Assembly (NCBI RefSeq): GCF_001202035.1
Contig: NZ_LGHT01000025.1
Coordinates: 186,001-250,000 of the forward strand
DNA: 64,000 nucleotides
Direction of reading: 5' to 3'
Source of the DNA: Pseudorhodobacter wandonensis
Lineage (GTDB): Bacteria > Pseudomonadota > Alphaproteobacteria > Rhodobacterales > Rhodobacteraceae
The translations under genes were made by a program, and so were the position numbers. The notes beneath the pieces are model-generated. The model saw only the letters and a program-made list of their open reading frames with translations, ran no database searches and was not told the origin of the DNA. Of this stretch, positions 1-9,852 are shown piece after piece (the first letter of the stretch is position 1; the number at the start of each line of letters is the position of its first letter).

Positions 1-424
1 CGTATTTCGCGGCGGTGGCCATCAGCAAAGGGCCGGCGGTAACAAGGCTTTCTTTATTGGCCAGCGCCAATGTGCCGCCGTGGCGCAAGGCGCGCATTCC
101 GGGCACAAGGCCCGCGGCCCCCACAATAGCCGACATCACCCAATCGGCAGGGCGATCTGCCGCCTCGGCAATCGCCGCCTGCCCTGCGGCTGTGGCGATG
201 CCTGTGCCCGCCAATGCGTCACGTAGCGCAGGCAGGCAATCCTCATGCGCTGTGACGGCAATTTCGGCGTTCAGCGCGCGGGCCATTTCGGCCAAGCGTG
301 CAATATTGCGCGCGCCGGTCAGGGCGACGGTGCGATAGGCCGCAGGGCCGCCACCGCGCATGATCAGATCAAACGTGCTTTCACCGATAGAGCCCGTGGC
401 CCCGAAAATCGAAATGGAACGCAA
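1..424 (-). CDS. dxr: 1-deoxy-D-xylulose 5-phosphate reductoisomerase (N-terminal part)
   Basis: Second enzyme of the non-mevalonate isoprenoid pathway, converting DXP to MEP with NADPH in the cytoplasm. About 141 residues are present; the rest lies beyond the left edge. The N-terminus carries the dinucleotide-binding motif SISIFGATGSIG, and a later LANKESLV block is typical of Dxr. The start is a TTG codon at 422-424, three bases after the cdsA stop. No in-frame ATG fits the family N-terminus, so a search restricted to ATG starts would miss this gene. It is last in the visible minus-strand run pyrH-frr-uppS-cdsA-dxr. Identification is secure; the TTG start is inferred from the conserved N-terminus and spacing. 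Confidence 0.93.
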   Translation of the reverse strand, partial: MRSISIFGATGSIGESTFDLIMRGGGPAAYRTVALTGARNIARLAEMARALNAEIAVTAHEDCLPALRDALAGTGIATAAGQAAIAEAADRPADWVMSAIVGAAGLVPGMRALRHGGTLALANKESLVTAGPLLMATAAKY

Positions 425-427
425 GGT

Positions 428-1264
428 CTAGCCCCCGGTCGGCAGTGGCAAGGCAACAATCAGCGAAAGCAGCATGACCAGCACCACGGCGCCTGACATC
501 GCGTCAAACCTGTCCAAAAATCCGCCATGGCCGGGAATCAGGTTCGAGCTGTCTTTGACGCCGGTGCGCCGTTTGATCCAGCTTTCGGCAATGTCGCCCA
601 TTTGGCCCGCGAACGACACAACTGCCGAAAGCAGGATAATGCCTGCCGGTGCGTTGCCCGTTGCCCAGAACGCCAACCCGATACCGGCGGCGCCAAGCCA
701 ACCGGCGGCTGTGCCGGACCATGTTTTCTTGGGGCTGATTGCCGGCCAGAATTTGGGGCCGCCCAAGCTGCGGCCGGCGAAATAGCCCATGACATCCGAG
801 ATGACGACAACCAGCACCAGCCAGACAATCACCGCTGTGCCGCCATCCTGACGCAGGCTGATCAGGCCAAACCCCGTGATCATGACGCCTGCCGCCCAAG
901 CAGCTGCCAAAACGCCGTCTTTGCGCGGTGTCAGCAGGAAGGCCAGCGACGGCACCAAAAGCAGGCCAATTACAACCGCACAAGGTGAGACCAGCGCCAC
1001 TGCAAGGCAAACCGCGCCAAGGGCTGCCAGCAAAAGTGGCAGTTGTACCGGCGAAAGGCCAAAGGGGCCGTAGGTGGTTTTGAGGCCCGTGATATTGGCC
1101 AATTCCCACAGCATGATCGCCGCAAGCACCAGAACCATTGCCGTAAACACGACACCGCCGGCCCAGATACCGATGGTGGCGACACAGATCATCACCGCAG
1201 CCGAGAGCATTCGGGGACGCAGGTCTTGCCAGCGGTTTGCGGGGCTGTTTGCGGGATCTGTCAT
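428..1264 (-). CDS. cdsA: Phosphatidate cytidylyltransferase
   Basis: Makes CDP-diacylglycerol from CTP and phosphatidate, the branch point of phospholipid synthesis, in the inner membrane. The protein has 278 residues with multiple hydrophobic segments. The C-terminal CdsA signature is present: IKRRTGVKDSSNLIPGHGG followed by FLDRFDAMSG, with the metal-binding Asp residues. The start codon overlaps the uppS stop, and the dxr start follows three bases after its stop, so translation is probably coupled. Length is normal for the family. Confidence 0.95.
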   Translation of the reverse strand: MTDPANSPANRWQDLRPRMLSAAVMICVATIGIWAGGVVFTAMVLVLAAIMLWELANITGLKTTYGPFGLSPVQLPLLLAALGAVCLAVALVSPCAVVIGLLLVPSLAFLLTPRKDGVLAAAWAAGVMITGFGLISLRQDGGTAVIVWLVLVVVISDVMGYFAGRSLGGPKFWPAISPKKTWSGTAAGWLGAAGIGLAFWATGNAPAGIILLSAVVSFAGQMGDIAESWIKRRTGVKDSSNLIPGHGGFLDRFDAMSGAVVLVMLLSLIVALPLPTGG

Positions 1265-2001
1265 TATGGGGATACCCCTCCGAAACGCCGCTCGCGATTG
1301 CCAAAGCGGACCAAGATGTCAGCCAGTTCCTGCGGGCCGAAATCGGGCCAGAGGGTCGGGGTGAATTCATATTCGGCGTAGATGGATTGCCAGACCAGAA
1401 AGTTTGACGTGCGGGTTTCGCCCGAGGTGCGGATCACCAGATCGGGGTCTGGAATGCCGCCGGTATCAAGCCGCGCCGAGATTGCGTCTTCGGTCACGTC
1501 TTCGGGTTTCAGCCGCCCTTCGGCCACGTCTTGCATCATGCCACGTGTTGCACGCAGAATTTCGTCGCGGCCGCCGTAGTTGATGGCGACTGTCAGGTTC
1601 AGGCGGGAAAATTCGGCGGTGCGCGCCTCGATTCCGGACATCAGCTTGCGCAGCTTGGGGTCGAGTTTCGTGCGATCACCGATAAAGCGCACGCGCACCC
1701 CTTCGGAGGCCATACGGTCAGACTCGCGCTGGATGTAACGCGCGAAAATCGACATGAGGCCGAGGACTTCCTCGGTCGAGCGCCGCCAGTTTTCGGTTGA
1801 GAAGGCAAAAACCGTTAACCACTTGATCCCCAAATCAGGTGCGGCCGTGACGATTTGCTTGACACGTTCCGCCCCTTTGCGGTGGCCAACCAGCCGCGGC
1901 CAACCGCGATTGGTGGCCCAGCGACCATTGCCATCCATAATAATGGCGACATGCTCGACCGGCTGGGCCTTGATGGGGGTTGTAGTTGCTGACACTGGCA
2001 C
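1264..2001 (-). CDS. uppS: Isoprenyl transferase (undecaprenyl diphosphate synthase)
   Basis: Cis-prenyltransferase that builds the C55 lipid carrier for peptidoglycan from FPP and IPP. The 245-residue product has the catalytic motif HVAIIMDGNGRWA (Asp23) and the C-terminal RTSGETRTSNFLVWQ block. The start is GTG at 1999-2001; a second in-frame GTG at 1993-1995 has a slightly better spaced AAGG upstream and cannot be excluded. Its stop overlaps the cdsA start. It lies about 50 bp downstream of frr on the same strand. Confidence 0.95.
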   Translation of the reverse strand: MPVSATTTPIKAQPVEHVAIIMDGNGRWATNRGWPRLVGHRKGAERVKQIVTAAPDLGIKWLTVFAFSTENWRRSTEEVLGLMSIFARYIQRESDRMASEGVRVRFIGDRTKLDPKLRKLMSGIEARTAEFSRLNLTVAINYGGRDEILRATRGMMQDVAEGRLKPEDVTEDAISARLDTGGIPDPDLVIRTSGETRTSNFLVWQSIYAEYEFTPTLWPDFGPQELADILVRFGNRERRFGGVSP

Positions 2002-2050
2002 GCCTTATACTCGGTCGGATAGACGATGGGTTACATAATCGCTAACGCCG

Positions 2051-2614
2051 TTAAACCTGCATGATTTCCTGTTGCTTGGCCTCAAGCGCCTTATCGACGG
2101 CGGCAATGGCTTTGTCTGTCAGCTCTTGTACGGTGCTTTCCCAGAACTTCTGGTCATCTTCGGAAATACCATCGGCCTTGGCCTTTTTCACCTGATCCAT
2201 GCCATCGCGGCGGATGTTGCGGATCGAGACTTTGGCGCTTTCGGCATATTGGCCGGCCACTTTGGTCAGCTCGCGGCGGCGTTCTTCGTTCAGTTCTGGA
2301 ATGGGCAGCATGATAATGGTGCCGTTCAACTGCGGGTTGATGCCGAGGCCGGATTCGCGGATAGCCTTTTCAACTTTGCCGACAAGGCCTTTGTCCCAGA
2401 CGTTGATCGTAACCATACGCGGTTCGGGCACGTTGACGGTCGCAACCTGATTGAGCGGTGTAAGCGAGCCGTAGGCATCAACCATGATAGGATCAACCAT
2501 CGAGGCCGAGCCGCGACCGGTGCGCAGCGTGCCGAATTCAGCGCGCAGCGCCGTGTGCGCGCCCTCCATCCGGCGTTCCAGATCGTCGGTATCAAGCATG
2601 AAATCGTCTGACAT
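2051..2614 (-). CDS. frr: Ribosome recycling factor
   Basis: Splits post-termination ribosomes together with EF-G in the cytoplasm. At 187 residues it has the standard length. The pattern [20 protein letters not shown] near residues 30-50 and [18 protein letters not shown] near residue 110 are diagnostic. It lies just downstream of pyrH, the usual bacterial order, with a gap of about 95 bp. Confidence 0.97.
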   Translation of the reverse strand: MSDDFMLDTDDLERRMEGAHTALRAEFGTLRTGRGSASMVDPIMVDAYGSLTPLNQVATVNVPEPRMVTINVWDKGLVGKVEKAIRESGLGINPQLNGTIIMLPIPELNEERRRELTKVAGQYAESAKVSIRNIRRDGMDQVKKAKADGISEDDQKFWESTVQELTDKAIAAVDKALEAKQQEIMQV

Positions 2615-2708
2615 TATAGCCTCTTAGCACGGTTAGAGCCCCCGTTCGGGCGCGTTTTACTGCTTATAGACCCAAGAATGGCCTATGTATAGAAGAAGGG
2701 TTACAGGC

Positions 2709-3443
2709 CTAGCCATGCACCTTGGTATAGGTGCCTTTGCCGGCCAGAATACCGCGGAAACCGCCGGGTTCATCCAGACTGAACACGATGATCGGCAAGT
2801 TATTGTCACGGGCAAGGGCGATGGCGCTGGCATCCATGACGCCGAGGTGTTTTTGCAGCACTTCGTCATAAGTTACAGTATCATAGCGCTTGGCATCGGC
2901 ATGTTTCTTTGGGTCTTTGTCATAGACGCCATCAACTTTGGTGCCTTTGAAAATCGCCTCGCAGGCCATTTCATTGGCGCGCAAAGTCGCTGCTGTATCG
3001 GTGGTGAAATAGGGGTTTCCGGTGCCTGCCGCAAAGATGCAAACGCGCTTTTTTTCAAGATGGCGCACGGCGCGGCGACGGATATAGGGTTCACAAACCT
3101 GATCCATGGGAATCGCGGAAATCACGCGGGTGTGGATTTTGAGGTCTTCGAGTGCGGCCTGCATCGCCAGCGCGTTCATCACGGTGGCCAGCATCCCCAT
3201 ATAATCGGCAGTTGTGCGTTCCATGCCCTGCGCCGACCCTTGCAGGCCGCGAAAGATATTGCCGCCGCCGATAACCATGCAAATCTCAACCCCCAGATCA
3301 TGCACGGTTTTCACCTCTTGCGCGATGCGGGCCACAGTTGGCGGGTGCAAGCCAAAGCCTTGGTCACCCATCAGCGCCTCGCCCGAAATTTTAAGCATGA
3401 CGCGGCCGTGGATGGTGTCGGCGGGGGAAAGATTGACGGGCAT
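2709..3443 (-). CDS. pyrH: UMP kinase
   Basis: Phosphorylates UMP to UDP in pyrimidine nucleotide synthesis; bacterial UMP kinases are allosteric hexamers. The start chosen is ATG at 3441-3443, giving 244 residues ([10 protein letters not shown]...). The open frame extends 35 codons further upstream, but that part lacks family similarity and would make the protein too long. Visible motifs are [19 protein letters not shown] and [13 protein letters not shown]. It heads the minus-strand run pyrH-frr-uppS-cdsA-dxr. Confidence 0.95.
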   Translation of the reverse strand: MPVNLSPADTIHGRVMLKISGEALMGDQGFGLHPPTVARIAQEVKTVHDLGVEICMVIGGGNIFRGLQGSAQGMERTTADYMGMLATVMNALAMQAALEDLKIHTRVISAIPMDQVCEPYIRRRAVRHLEKKRVCIFAAGTGNPYFTTDTAATLRANEMACEAIFKGTKVDGVYDKDPKKHADAKRYDTVTYDEVLQKHLGVMDASAIALARDNNLPIIVFSLDEPGGFRGILAGKGTYTKVHG

Positions 3444-3611
3444 TGAACGGGTTCCTGACTGGCTGGCGCGGATCTGTTGCAGATCACGGCTTGGACTGCG
3501 GTGTAAAATGTCGCAAAACGGGGCAAGGTTCAACCATAGATCGGGCATTGAACGGGCAATGATTTGGTTGGATGGGCGTAGAGCCCGAGGAGAAGGGTTG
3601 CGGGGAAAGGG

Positions 3612-3682
3612 TGGCGGGGGCTGCCTGCCCCCCTTGCCCTGACGGGCAATTCCCCCCGGAGGTATTTGGGGCCAAGATGAAG
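3612..3682 (+). repeat. Rhodobacteraceae-type hairpin repeat, copy A
   Basis: A G-run/C-run stem (GGGGGCTGCCTGCCCCC) is followed by a C-rich spacer and then CCGGAGGTATTTGGGGCC and AAGATGAAG. Two related copies occur at 9775-9824 (opposite orientation) and 30435-30488. The shared core is GGGGGCTGYCTGCCCCC, then CCCCCGRGGATATTT or a close variant. It sits in the pyrH-miaA divergent gap, and its last bases contain the likely miaA start codon. Confidence 0.7.
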
Positions 3683-4588
3683 CATGGGGCCGAAGTGATT
3701 GAGACTTTATCTATTGTCGGGGATATTCCCGCCGAAACGCCGGTATTGATTGCCGGCCCCACGGCAAGCGGGAAGTCAGCGCTGGCTGCCAAGATTGTCG
3801 CGCGCTCTGGCGGGGTTGTGGTGAATGCGGATGCCTTGCAGGTGTACAGCTGTTGGCGGGTGCTGACGGCGCGCCCGAGTGTCGAGGAAGAAGCCGCCCT
3901 GCCCCACCGGCTGTATGGCCACGTCGGGCGCGACCAGCCTTATTCGGTTGGTCATTGGTTGCGCGAGGTGCAGACGGTACTGGCCGAAGGAATGCGGCCG
4001 GTTATTGTGGGCGGGACGGGTCTGTATTTCAGTGCATTGACTGATGGTTTGGCCGAGATACCGGCAACGCCTGCGGCGGTGCGGGCGCTGGCGGATGCGC
4101 GGATGGTAACCGAGGGTAATGCAGCGCTTTTGGCCGAGTTGGACAGCGTCACTGCGGCACGAATCGATGTGATGAACCCTGCACGGGTGCAACGGGCCTG
4201 GGAGGTGTTGCAAACCACCGGGCGCGGATTGGCGGCGTGGCAAGACGAGACCGCGCCTGCGCTAATGCCTTTGGACAGCGTTGTGCCGATTGTGTTGCGG
4301 CCGCAGGTCGATTGGTTGAACGCGCGGATTGACATGCGGTTTGACCAGATGATGGATTTGGGCGCGTTGGACGAAGTGCGGGCCGAATTGCCATTCTGGC
4401 AACCGACGCGGGCATCTGCGCGGGCCATCGGTGCGCCGGAACTGGTTGCGCATTTGCGGGGCGAGATGTCGCGCGAGGCAGCGGTCGAGGCGGCCAAAAT
4501 TGCCACGCGCCAATATGCAAAACGCCAGCGCACCTGGTTTCGAAACCGGATGAAACAGTGGAAAGCGCTTGATCCGGCCACGTTTTAG
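3677..4588 (+). CDS. miaA: tRNA dimethylallyltransferase
   Basis: Transfers a dimethylallyl group to A37 of tRNAs that read UNN codons. From ATG 3677 the protein has 303 residues. The P-loop GPTASGKS is at residues 27-34, followed by [20 protein letters not shown] and the C-terminal [12 protein letters not shown] motif that contacts tRNA. The frame is open 35 codons further upstream, but that stretch is the hairpin repeat and encodes a G/P/C-rich string unlike MiaA. The ATG is itself part of the repeat tail AAGATGAAG, and no well-spaced ribosome site is visible, so the start is less certain than the product. Confidence 0.93.
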   Translation: MKHGAEVIETLSIVGDIPAETPVLIAGPTASGKSALAAKIVARSGGVVVNADALQVYSCWRVLTARPSVEEEAALPHRLYGHVGRDQPYSVGHWLREVQTVLAEGMRPVIVGGTGLYFSALTDGLAEIPATPAAVRALADARMVTEGNAALLAELDSVTAARIDVMNPARVQRAWEVLQTTGRGLAAWQDETAPALMPLDSVVPIVLRPQVDWLNARIDMRFDQMMDLGALDEVRAELPFWQPTRASARAIGAPELVAHLRGEMSREAAVEAAKIATRQYAKRQRTWFRNRMKQWKALDPATF

Positions 4589-4723
4589 GGCTGAAATCGA
4601 CCAAAGCTGTGGATAGATCTGTGGATTGGTTCGATTTTTGTCATTTTGTCCTTGGGTATCGGGCAAAGTGGTTGTTAACCTATTGCAACGCAGCATTTGC
4701 CAACACACCTGGACCCTATAGCC

Positions 4724-5521
4724 ATGCAAGATCTTTCAGCCATTTCCCAATTGCGTGTGATTGCCATTCCGCGGCTGGCCGCGAACGGGCGGTGGCGGGT
4801 TGAGGCGATGCGGGCGCTGTCTGAGCCGCTGTTGCTGTGGTTTACCAAAGGTCAGGGGCGGATCACGATTGCGGGCTCGACCCGCGGCTATACTGCCAAT
4901 AACGCGGTGTTCATTCCGGCAGGGGTGATGCACGGTTTCGAAGTGGGGCCGCAGGTGTTCGGGACAGCCGTATATTTCGGCAAGAATTGCGACATCACGC
5001 TGCCAACCGCGCCGCAGCATCTGCGGGTGCGCGAGACGTTTGTGCAGCAGGAGTTGAACGTCACGCTTGATGCGATTGTGCGCGAGATGACCAGCGACAC
5101 GCCGGCGCATGACCGCGCGACCTTGCATTATTTGGGCTTGCTTGGGGTTTGGCTGGAAAGGCAGGTGCAAAAAGGTGCCGAAGAGGTCAAGCGCCCCGAT
5201 GCGGGCCAGCGCCTTGTTGCGCGCTATTCCAACCTGTTGGAACGAAATTTCCGCGATGGTATGGGGGTTGCCGATTTTGCCAGCGCGCTGGGCGTGACCC
5301 CGACCCATCTGACGCGCTGCTGTAATCAGGCCTGCGGCAAGTCGGCCTCGACCATGTTGCAAGACCGGGTGATCTTCGAGGCCCGCAGCCTGTTATTGGA
5401 AACGAAAATCCCCGTCGGGCAGATTGCGACGGCGCTGGGTTTTGCCTCGCCCGCCTATTTCACGCGCGCATTCCAGCACAAAACCGGCAAATCGCCATCG
5501 GCCTTCCGCAAAGAGAAGTAA
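4724..5521 (+). CDS. AraC-family transcriptional regulator
   Basis: 265 residues from ATG 4724; a TTG start nine codons upstream is possible. The N-terminal half looks like a cupin-type sensor (FTKGQGRITIAGSTRGY, VFIPAGVMHGF). The C-terminal 100 residues carry the paired helix-turn-helix of the family: VADFASALGVTPTHLTRCC and then VGQIATALGFASPAYFTRAF. The ligand cannot be read from the sequence. The next gene on the same strand, 220 bp away, starts an ABC importer operon, so regulation of that operon is possible but is only inferred from position. Confidence 0.88.
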   Translation: MQDLSAISQLRVIAIPRLAANGRWRVEAMRALSEPLLLWFTKGQGRITIAGSTRGYTANNAVFIPAGVMHGFEVGPQVFGTAVYFGKNCDITLPTAPQHLRVRETFVQQELNVTLDAIVREMTSDTPAHDRATLHYLGLLGVWLERQVQKGAEEVKRPDAGQRLVARYSNLLERNFRDGMGVADFASALGVTPTHLTRCCNQACGKSASTMLQDRVIFEARSLLLETKIPVGQIATALGFASPAYFTRAFQHKTGKSPSAFRKEK

Positions 5522-5741
5522 CCAAAGCAAGGCGCAGATTTGCGTTTTTGAACCTGCCCTTTGGCGGGGCTTGATGTCGCTTTTGTGCGAATTTCAGGCG
5601 AATTTCGTCGTTGACCGTCATTGAAAATCGTGCCCGTATGGAGAGGACGCTGCATGCGCTTGCGCTGCGCCTCATAAAAACAAGTTTCGAAACGGCCTTG
5701 GCTGAATTTTGAAACACTACAATTAGGGAGATTCGTACGAA

Positions 5742-7391
5742 ATGAACGACGTCACCACAAAGCACCACCCCGCCGCCATCGCCTATGCCGCCGAAGTTGA
5801 GGCCGGCACGATGAGCCGCCGGGAATTCTTGACCCGCGCCTCGGCGCTGGGCGTGGCCGCCCCTGCCGCCTATGGCCTGCTGGGCCTGACCGCGCCGGAA
5901 GCGAATGCCGCAGGCGAGACCCCCACCATGGGCGGCACGCTGCGCATGGAAATGGAAACCAAAGGCCTGAAAGATCCGCGCACCGCCGATTGGAGCCAGA
6001 TCGCCAACTTTACCCGTGGCTGGCTGGAATATCTGGTTGAGTATAACAGCGACGGTTCCTTGCGCGGGATGCTGCTGGAAAGCTGGGAAGCCAATGAGGA
6101 TGCCACATCCTATACCTTGAACGTTCGCAAAGGCGTCAAGTGGAACAATGGCGACGATTTCACCGCCGCAGATGTGGCACGCAATCTGACCCGTTGGTGC
6201 GATGGCAATGTCGAAGGCAACTCTATGGCCGGGCGGATGAATGCCTTGATCAATGCCGAAACCAAGCTTGCCAATGACGGTGCGATCGAGGTGGTCGATG
6301 ACCATACCATCAAGATCACGCTGAACGCGCCCGATATTTCGATTATCGTCGGCATGGCGGATTATCCGGCCGCAGTGGTGCATTCCAGCTATGAGACAGG
6401 CGATCCTTCGGCTAACCCGATTGGCACCGGCCCGTATTTGCCAGAAACCAACGAGGTTGGCGTGCGTCAGGTGCTGGCACGCAACGCGGATCACCCATGG
6501 TGGGGAACCGATGTTTATGGCGGCCCGTATCTGGATAAGGTCGAATATATCGACCTTGGCACCGACCCTTCGGCCGCGGTTGCAGCTGCCGGTTCGGGCG
6601 AGATTGACGCGACGTATCAGACCACCGGCGACTTTATCGATATCCTCGACGGCCTTGGCTGGGAGAAATCCGAGGTTGTGACCGCAGCAACGCTGGCGGT
6701 GCGGTTTAACCAAGATGCCGAGGAATATAAGGACGTGCGCGTGCGCAAGGCCTTGTCGATGGCGGTGGATAACAATGTCATTCTGGAACTGGGCTATAAC
6801 GGCCTTGGGACCGTGGCTGAAAACCACCATGTTTGCCCTATCCACCCGGAATACGCCAAGTTGCCACCGCTAAAGGCCGATCCGGCCGGCGCCCTTGCCT
6901 TGCTGACCGAGGCAGGCATGGCGGACCACGAGTTCGAGCTGAAGTCGATTGATGATGCCTGGCAAGCGGCGACCTGTGATGCCGTTGCGGCGCAAATCCG
7001 CGATGCAGGGATCAAGATCAAGCGGACGGTTCTGCCCGGATCAACCTTTTGGAATGACTGGCTGAAATATCCGTTCTCGGCCACCGAATGGAACATGCGC
7101 CCGCTGGGTGTGCAAATTCTGTCGCTGGCCTATCGCAGCGGCGAGGCGTGGAATGAAGCGGCCTTTAGCAATGAGGAATTTGACACATTGCTGGCCAAGG
7201 CCAATTCGATTTCGGATGCAGCCAAGCGCAGCGAGGTGATGAAACGCCTTGAGGAAATCATGCAAGAGCAAGGCGTGCTGATCCAGCCTTATTGGCGCTC
7301 GCTCTATCGTCACTTTGACCCCAAGGTTAAGGGTGCCGACATGCATGCGACCTTTGAGCATCACCACTACAAGTGGTGGATCGCAGCGTAA
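5742..7391 (+). CDS. Oligopeptide-type ABC transporter substrate-binding protein
   Basis: Periplasmic solute receptor of family 5 (DppA/OppA type), 549 residues. The N-terminus has a twin-arginine export signal, SRREFL at residues 25-30, followed by an Ala-rich hydrophobic stretch ending near EANAAG. The mature part shows the family blocks [24 protein letters not shown] (quoted here as two overlapping pieces [12 protein letters not shown] and [11 protein letters not shown]), [13 protein letters not shown] and [17 protein letters not shown] precedes the ATG at good spacing. A strong hairpin follows the stop, before the permease genes. The substrate (peptide, opine or other) is not determinable. 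Confidence 0.92.
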   Translation: MNDVTTKHHPAAIAYAAEVEAGTMSRREFLTRASALGVAAPAAYGLLGLTAPEANAAGETPTMGGTLRMEMETKGLKDPRTADWSQIANFTRGWLEYLVEYNSDGSLRGMLLESWEANEDATSYTLNVRKGVKWNNGDDFTAADVARNLTRWCDGNVEGNSMAGRMNALINAETKLANDGAIEVVDDHTIKITLNAPDISIIVGMADYPAAVVHSSYETGDPSANPIGTGPYLPETNEVGVRQVLARNADHPWWGTDVYGGPYLDKVEYIDLGTDPSAAVAAAGSGEIDATYQTTGDFIDILDGLGWEKSEVVTAATLAVRFNQDAEEYKDVRVRKALSMAVDNNVILELGYNGLGTVAENHHVCPIHPEYAKLPPLKADPAGALALLTEAGMADHEFELKSIDDAWQAATCDAVAAQIRDAGIKIKRTVLPGSTFWNDWLKYPFSATEWNMRPLGVQILSLAYRSGEAWNEAAFSNEEFDTLLAKANSISDAAKRSEVMKRLEEIMQEQGVLIQPYWRSLYRHFDPKVKGADMHATFEHHHYKWWIAA

Positions 7392-7402
7392 TCCGGCGCG
7401 TC

Positions 7403-7427
7403 AAAGGGGGCAAGCCTGCCCCCTTTT
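7403..7427 (+). terminator. Hairpin after the substrate-binding protein gene
   Basis: AAAGGGGGCA and TGCCCCCTTTT form a GC stem with a short AGCC-type loop and a trailing T-run. It lies between the receptor gene and the permease genes. Such hairpins often give partial termination or protect the receptor mRNA 3' end, so that the receptor is made in excess of the membrane parts. Confidence 0.75.
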
Positions 7428-7505
7428 CTCGTTTGCACTGCATGGTGCGGCCTTGCGGCTGTACCAATCACGCAACTCCTGCGGGGCGCAGGGGAAGGAT
7501 ACCCA

Positions 7506-8588
7506 ATGGCAATGTTCCTGATCCGACGTTTTGGTATCATGCTGCTGACAGCTTTGTGCCTGACGTTCATCGTGTTTTTCCTGACAAACCTGACACCCAA
7601 TCTTGAAAAACTGGCGCGGTCTGAAGGTTCGGTGCGGATGTCGGATGCGCAGGTGGCCAGTTGGCTGGAAAACAACGGCTATGCGCAGCCACTGATTGTT
7701 CGTTATGGCCAGTGGCTGGGTGCTATGCCCGGCTGGACCAAAGAGATTGACGGCGAGACAACCGGCCGCTGCATCACCGCCGCAATGCCCGCCGCCGATG
7801 CACCGCGGTTTTGCGGCGTCTTACAGGGAAACTGGGGGCAATCTACCGTATTCAAACGCCCCGTATCCGAGATTTTGGGCCGCGCGCTTGGCGCAACAGG
7901 CTGGTTGATGCTGTGGGTGATGATCATCATGGTGCCATCGGCGCTGACCTTGGGCGTGCTGGCCGGAATGCGCGAAGGCTCGCGCACAGACCGCGTGCTG
8001 TCAACGGTGGCCATCGCAACAACCGCCACACCGGAATATGTGTCTGGGGTTATTCTGATCGTGGTCTTGGCCAGCGCCACGGCGGGCATTTCGCCGATCC
8101 TGGCCGATTGGGGCTGGATAGAGGGCCGCACCTTGTTCCAAGGCACCGCCACCAGCGCAATGGATGAAATCACATTCTGGAATTTCGGCCTGCCGGTCAT
8201 CACTGTTGCGCTTTATGGCATGGGCTATATTGCCCGCATGACCCGCGCCTCGATGACCGAGGTGATGACAGCGCAATATATCCGCACCGCAAGGCTAAAG
8301 GGCGTGTCGTTTCGACAAGTGGTCATCCGCCACGCACTGCGCAATGCGTTGATTGCGCCGTTTACGGTGATCATGCTGCAATTTCCATGGCTGCTGAACG
8401 GTGTTGTTATCGTGGAAACCTTGTTTAATTACAAAGGCTTCGGATGGACACTGGTGCAAGGCGCCGGCAATAATGACATCGAGCTGCTGCTCTCATGCTC
8501 GGTCGTGGCGGTTGTTGTGGTGCTGGTCACCCAACTGATTTCCGACATCGGCTATGCCTTCCTTAACCCCCGCATCCGGATTTCCTGA
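7506..8588 (+). CDS. ABC transporter permease (DppB/OppB type)
   Basis: Inner-membrane permease subunit of the dipeptide/oligopeptide type, 360 residues. It has the N-terminal membrane segment RRFGIMLLTALCLTFIVFFL, a large periplasmic loop up to about residue 130 and a cluster of C-terminal helices. The coupling-helix (EAA-type) motif is RTARLKGVSFRQVVIRHALR. The loop is longer than in typical DppB and contains two Cys residues (GRCITAA and RFCGVLQ) that could form a disulfide. GGGGAAGG lies just upstream of the ATG. The second permease starts 12 bp downstream. Confidence 0.92.
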   Translation: MAMFLIRRFGIMLLTALCLTFIVFFLTNLTPNLEKLARSEGSVRMSDAQVASWLENNGYAQPLIVRYGQWLGAMPGWTKEIDGETTGRCITAAMPAADAPRFCGVLQGNWGQSTVFKRPVSEILGRALGATGWLMLWVMIIMVPSALTLGVLAGMREGSRTDRVLSTVAIATTATPEYVSGVILIVVLASATAGISPILADWGWIEGRTLFQGTATSAMDEITFWNFGLPVITVALYGMGYIARMTRASMTEVMTAQYIRTARLKGVSFRQVVIRHALRNALIAPFTVIMLQFPWLLNGVVIVETLFNYKGFGWTLVQGAGNNDIELLLSCSVVAVVVVLVTQLISDIGYAFLNPRIRIS

Positions 8589-8600
8589 GGAGGACCCAAT

Positions 8601-9758
8601 ATGGAAAAGCTTGGCTGGGGCGGCATATTCGCCCAAATGGCAATCCAGTTCTGGCCGGTTTGGGCCGCACTGATCGTAACTTTCGCCGTCTCGATGCATT
8701 TCCGCCGCCGTCTTGGCCTGTATGGCAAGCTGTTTGACAGCCGGGTCGGCATGATAGGCTTTGGCATCGTGATGTTTTGGGTGTTTACGGCGCTTTTGGC
8801 CGACCAGATCATCACCCATGACCCGCTGGGCCAGCTCTCGGGTATGAAGAATAAGCCACCCGGCACCCCTGCCCCCGATGGCAGCACTTACGCCTATTAC
8901 CTGCTGGGCGGCGATAACCTTGCGCGCGATGTGTTCAGCCGCGTGGTCATGGGCGCGCGCCGCGTGTTGGCCATTGCCCCCGCTGCCACGCTGTTTGCCT
9001 TTATGGTGGGTATTACCTTGGGCCTGCCTGCGGGGTATTTCGCGGGCAAGCTTGATACCGGCTTGTCGTTTCTGGCCAATCTTGTGCTGGCCTTCCCGGT
9101 GATCTTGCTGTTTTACCTTCTGGTCACGCCTGAAATCCGCGATACCGGCATCCCGGTCATCCTTGCGGCAGTGCTCTTTATCTTCCCGGTCATCTTTCTT
9201 GTGACCCTGTTCCAAAGCCGGTTCTTCACCGATCCCAAACGCCGCAACCTCTATGTTGGCATCACGCTGGTTATCGGTCTCTGGGCCTATTCCGGCCTTG
9301 CTTTCAACGCCGACCCCTTGGGCGTCTGGTCGATGGACCCGAACCTGCTGAACGTCTTTGTTGCTGTGGTTTTCGTCAATGCGCCTACGGTCTTTCGCAT
9401 CGTGCGCGGCATTGTGCTGGATCTGCGCTCGCGTGATTACGTTGCCGCCGGTCAAACCCGTGGCGAAGGCGCATGGTACATCATGCTGTGGGAAATCCTG
9501 CCCAACGCCCGTGGCCCCCTTATTGTCGATTTCTGCCTGCGCATCGGCTACACCACCATCCTGCTCGGCACACTCGGCTTTTTCGGCCTCGGCGTCAGCC
9601 CCGAGTCGCCTGATTGGGGCTCTACCATCAATGATGGCCGCCGCCTGCTGTCAATTTTCCCGCACCCTGCCGTGGTTCCGGCCATTGCCTTGATGAGCCT
9701 GGTTCTCGGCCTCAACCTCCTCGCCGACGGGCTGCGCGAAGAAAGCATGAAAGATTGA
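8601..9758 (+). CDS. ABC transporter permease (DppC/OppC type)
   Basis: Second permease of the importer, 385 residues, longer than most DppC proteins. It has one N-terminal membrane helix, a short extracytoplasmic section containing LLGGDNLARDVFSRVVMGAR (typical of DppC), and further helices. The cytoplasmic coupling motif is VAAGQTRGEGAWYIMLWEIL. An extra hydrophobic/polar block around residues 180-240 accounts for the added length. Shine-Dalgarno GAGGAGG precedes the ATG. The C-terminal LGLNLLADGLRE is the usual family end. Confidence 0.92.
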   Translation: MEKLGWGGIFAQMAIQFWPVWAALIVTFAVSMHFRRRLGLYGKLFDSRVGMIGFGIVMFWVFTALLADQIITHDPLGQLSGMKNKPPGTPAPDGSTYAYYLLGGDNLARDVFSRVVMGARRVLAIAPAATLFAFMVGITLGLPAGYFAGKLDTGLSFLANLVLAFPVILLFYLLVTPEIRDTGIPVILAAVLFIFPVIFLVTLFQSRFFTDPKRRNLYVGITLVIGLWAYSGLAFNADPLGVWSMDPNLLNVFVAVVFVNAPTVFRIVRGIVLDLRSRDYVAAGQTRGEGAWYIMLWEILPNARGPLIVDFCLRIGYTTILLGTLGFFGLGVSPESPDWGSTINDGRRLLSIFPHPAVVPAIALMSLVLGLNLLADGLREESMKD

Positions 9759-9774
9759 TGCGTATCATCTATCC

Positions 9775-9824
9775 ACAAATATCCTCGGGGGTCCGGGGGC
9801 AGACAGCCCCCGGCGCCGGCCAAG
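9775..9824 (-). repeat. Rhodobacteraceae-type hairpin repeat, copy B
   Basis: Read on the minus strand: CCGGGGGCTGTCTGCCCCCGG, here given as stem halves CCGGGGGC and GCCCCCGG, then ACCCCCGAGGATATTTGTGG. It is the inverted counterpart of the copies at 3612 and 30435. It fills the short gap between the second permease and the ATPase gene of the ABC operon, so it is transcribed within that operon and could act as an internal RNA hairpin. Confidence 0.7.
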
Positions 9825-9852
9825 CAGCCTCCCTCCGCAACAGGAGACAAAC

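Noticed and set aside
5460-6845. Long open frame (461 codons) antisense to the ABC substrate-binding gene
   Set aside because: Shadow frame of a well-supported gene; composition is His/Gly/Arg-rich with no family motif.
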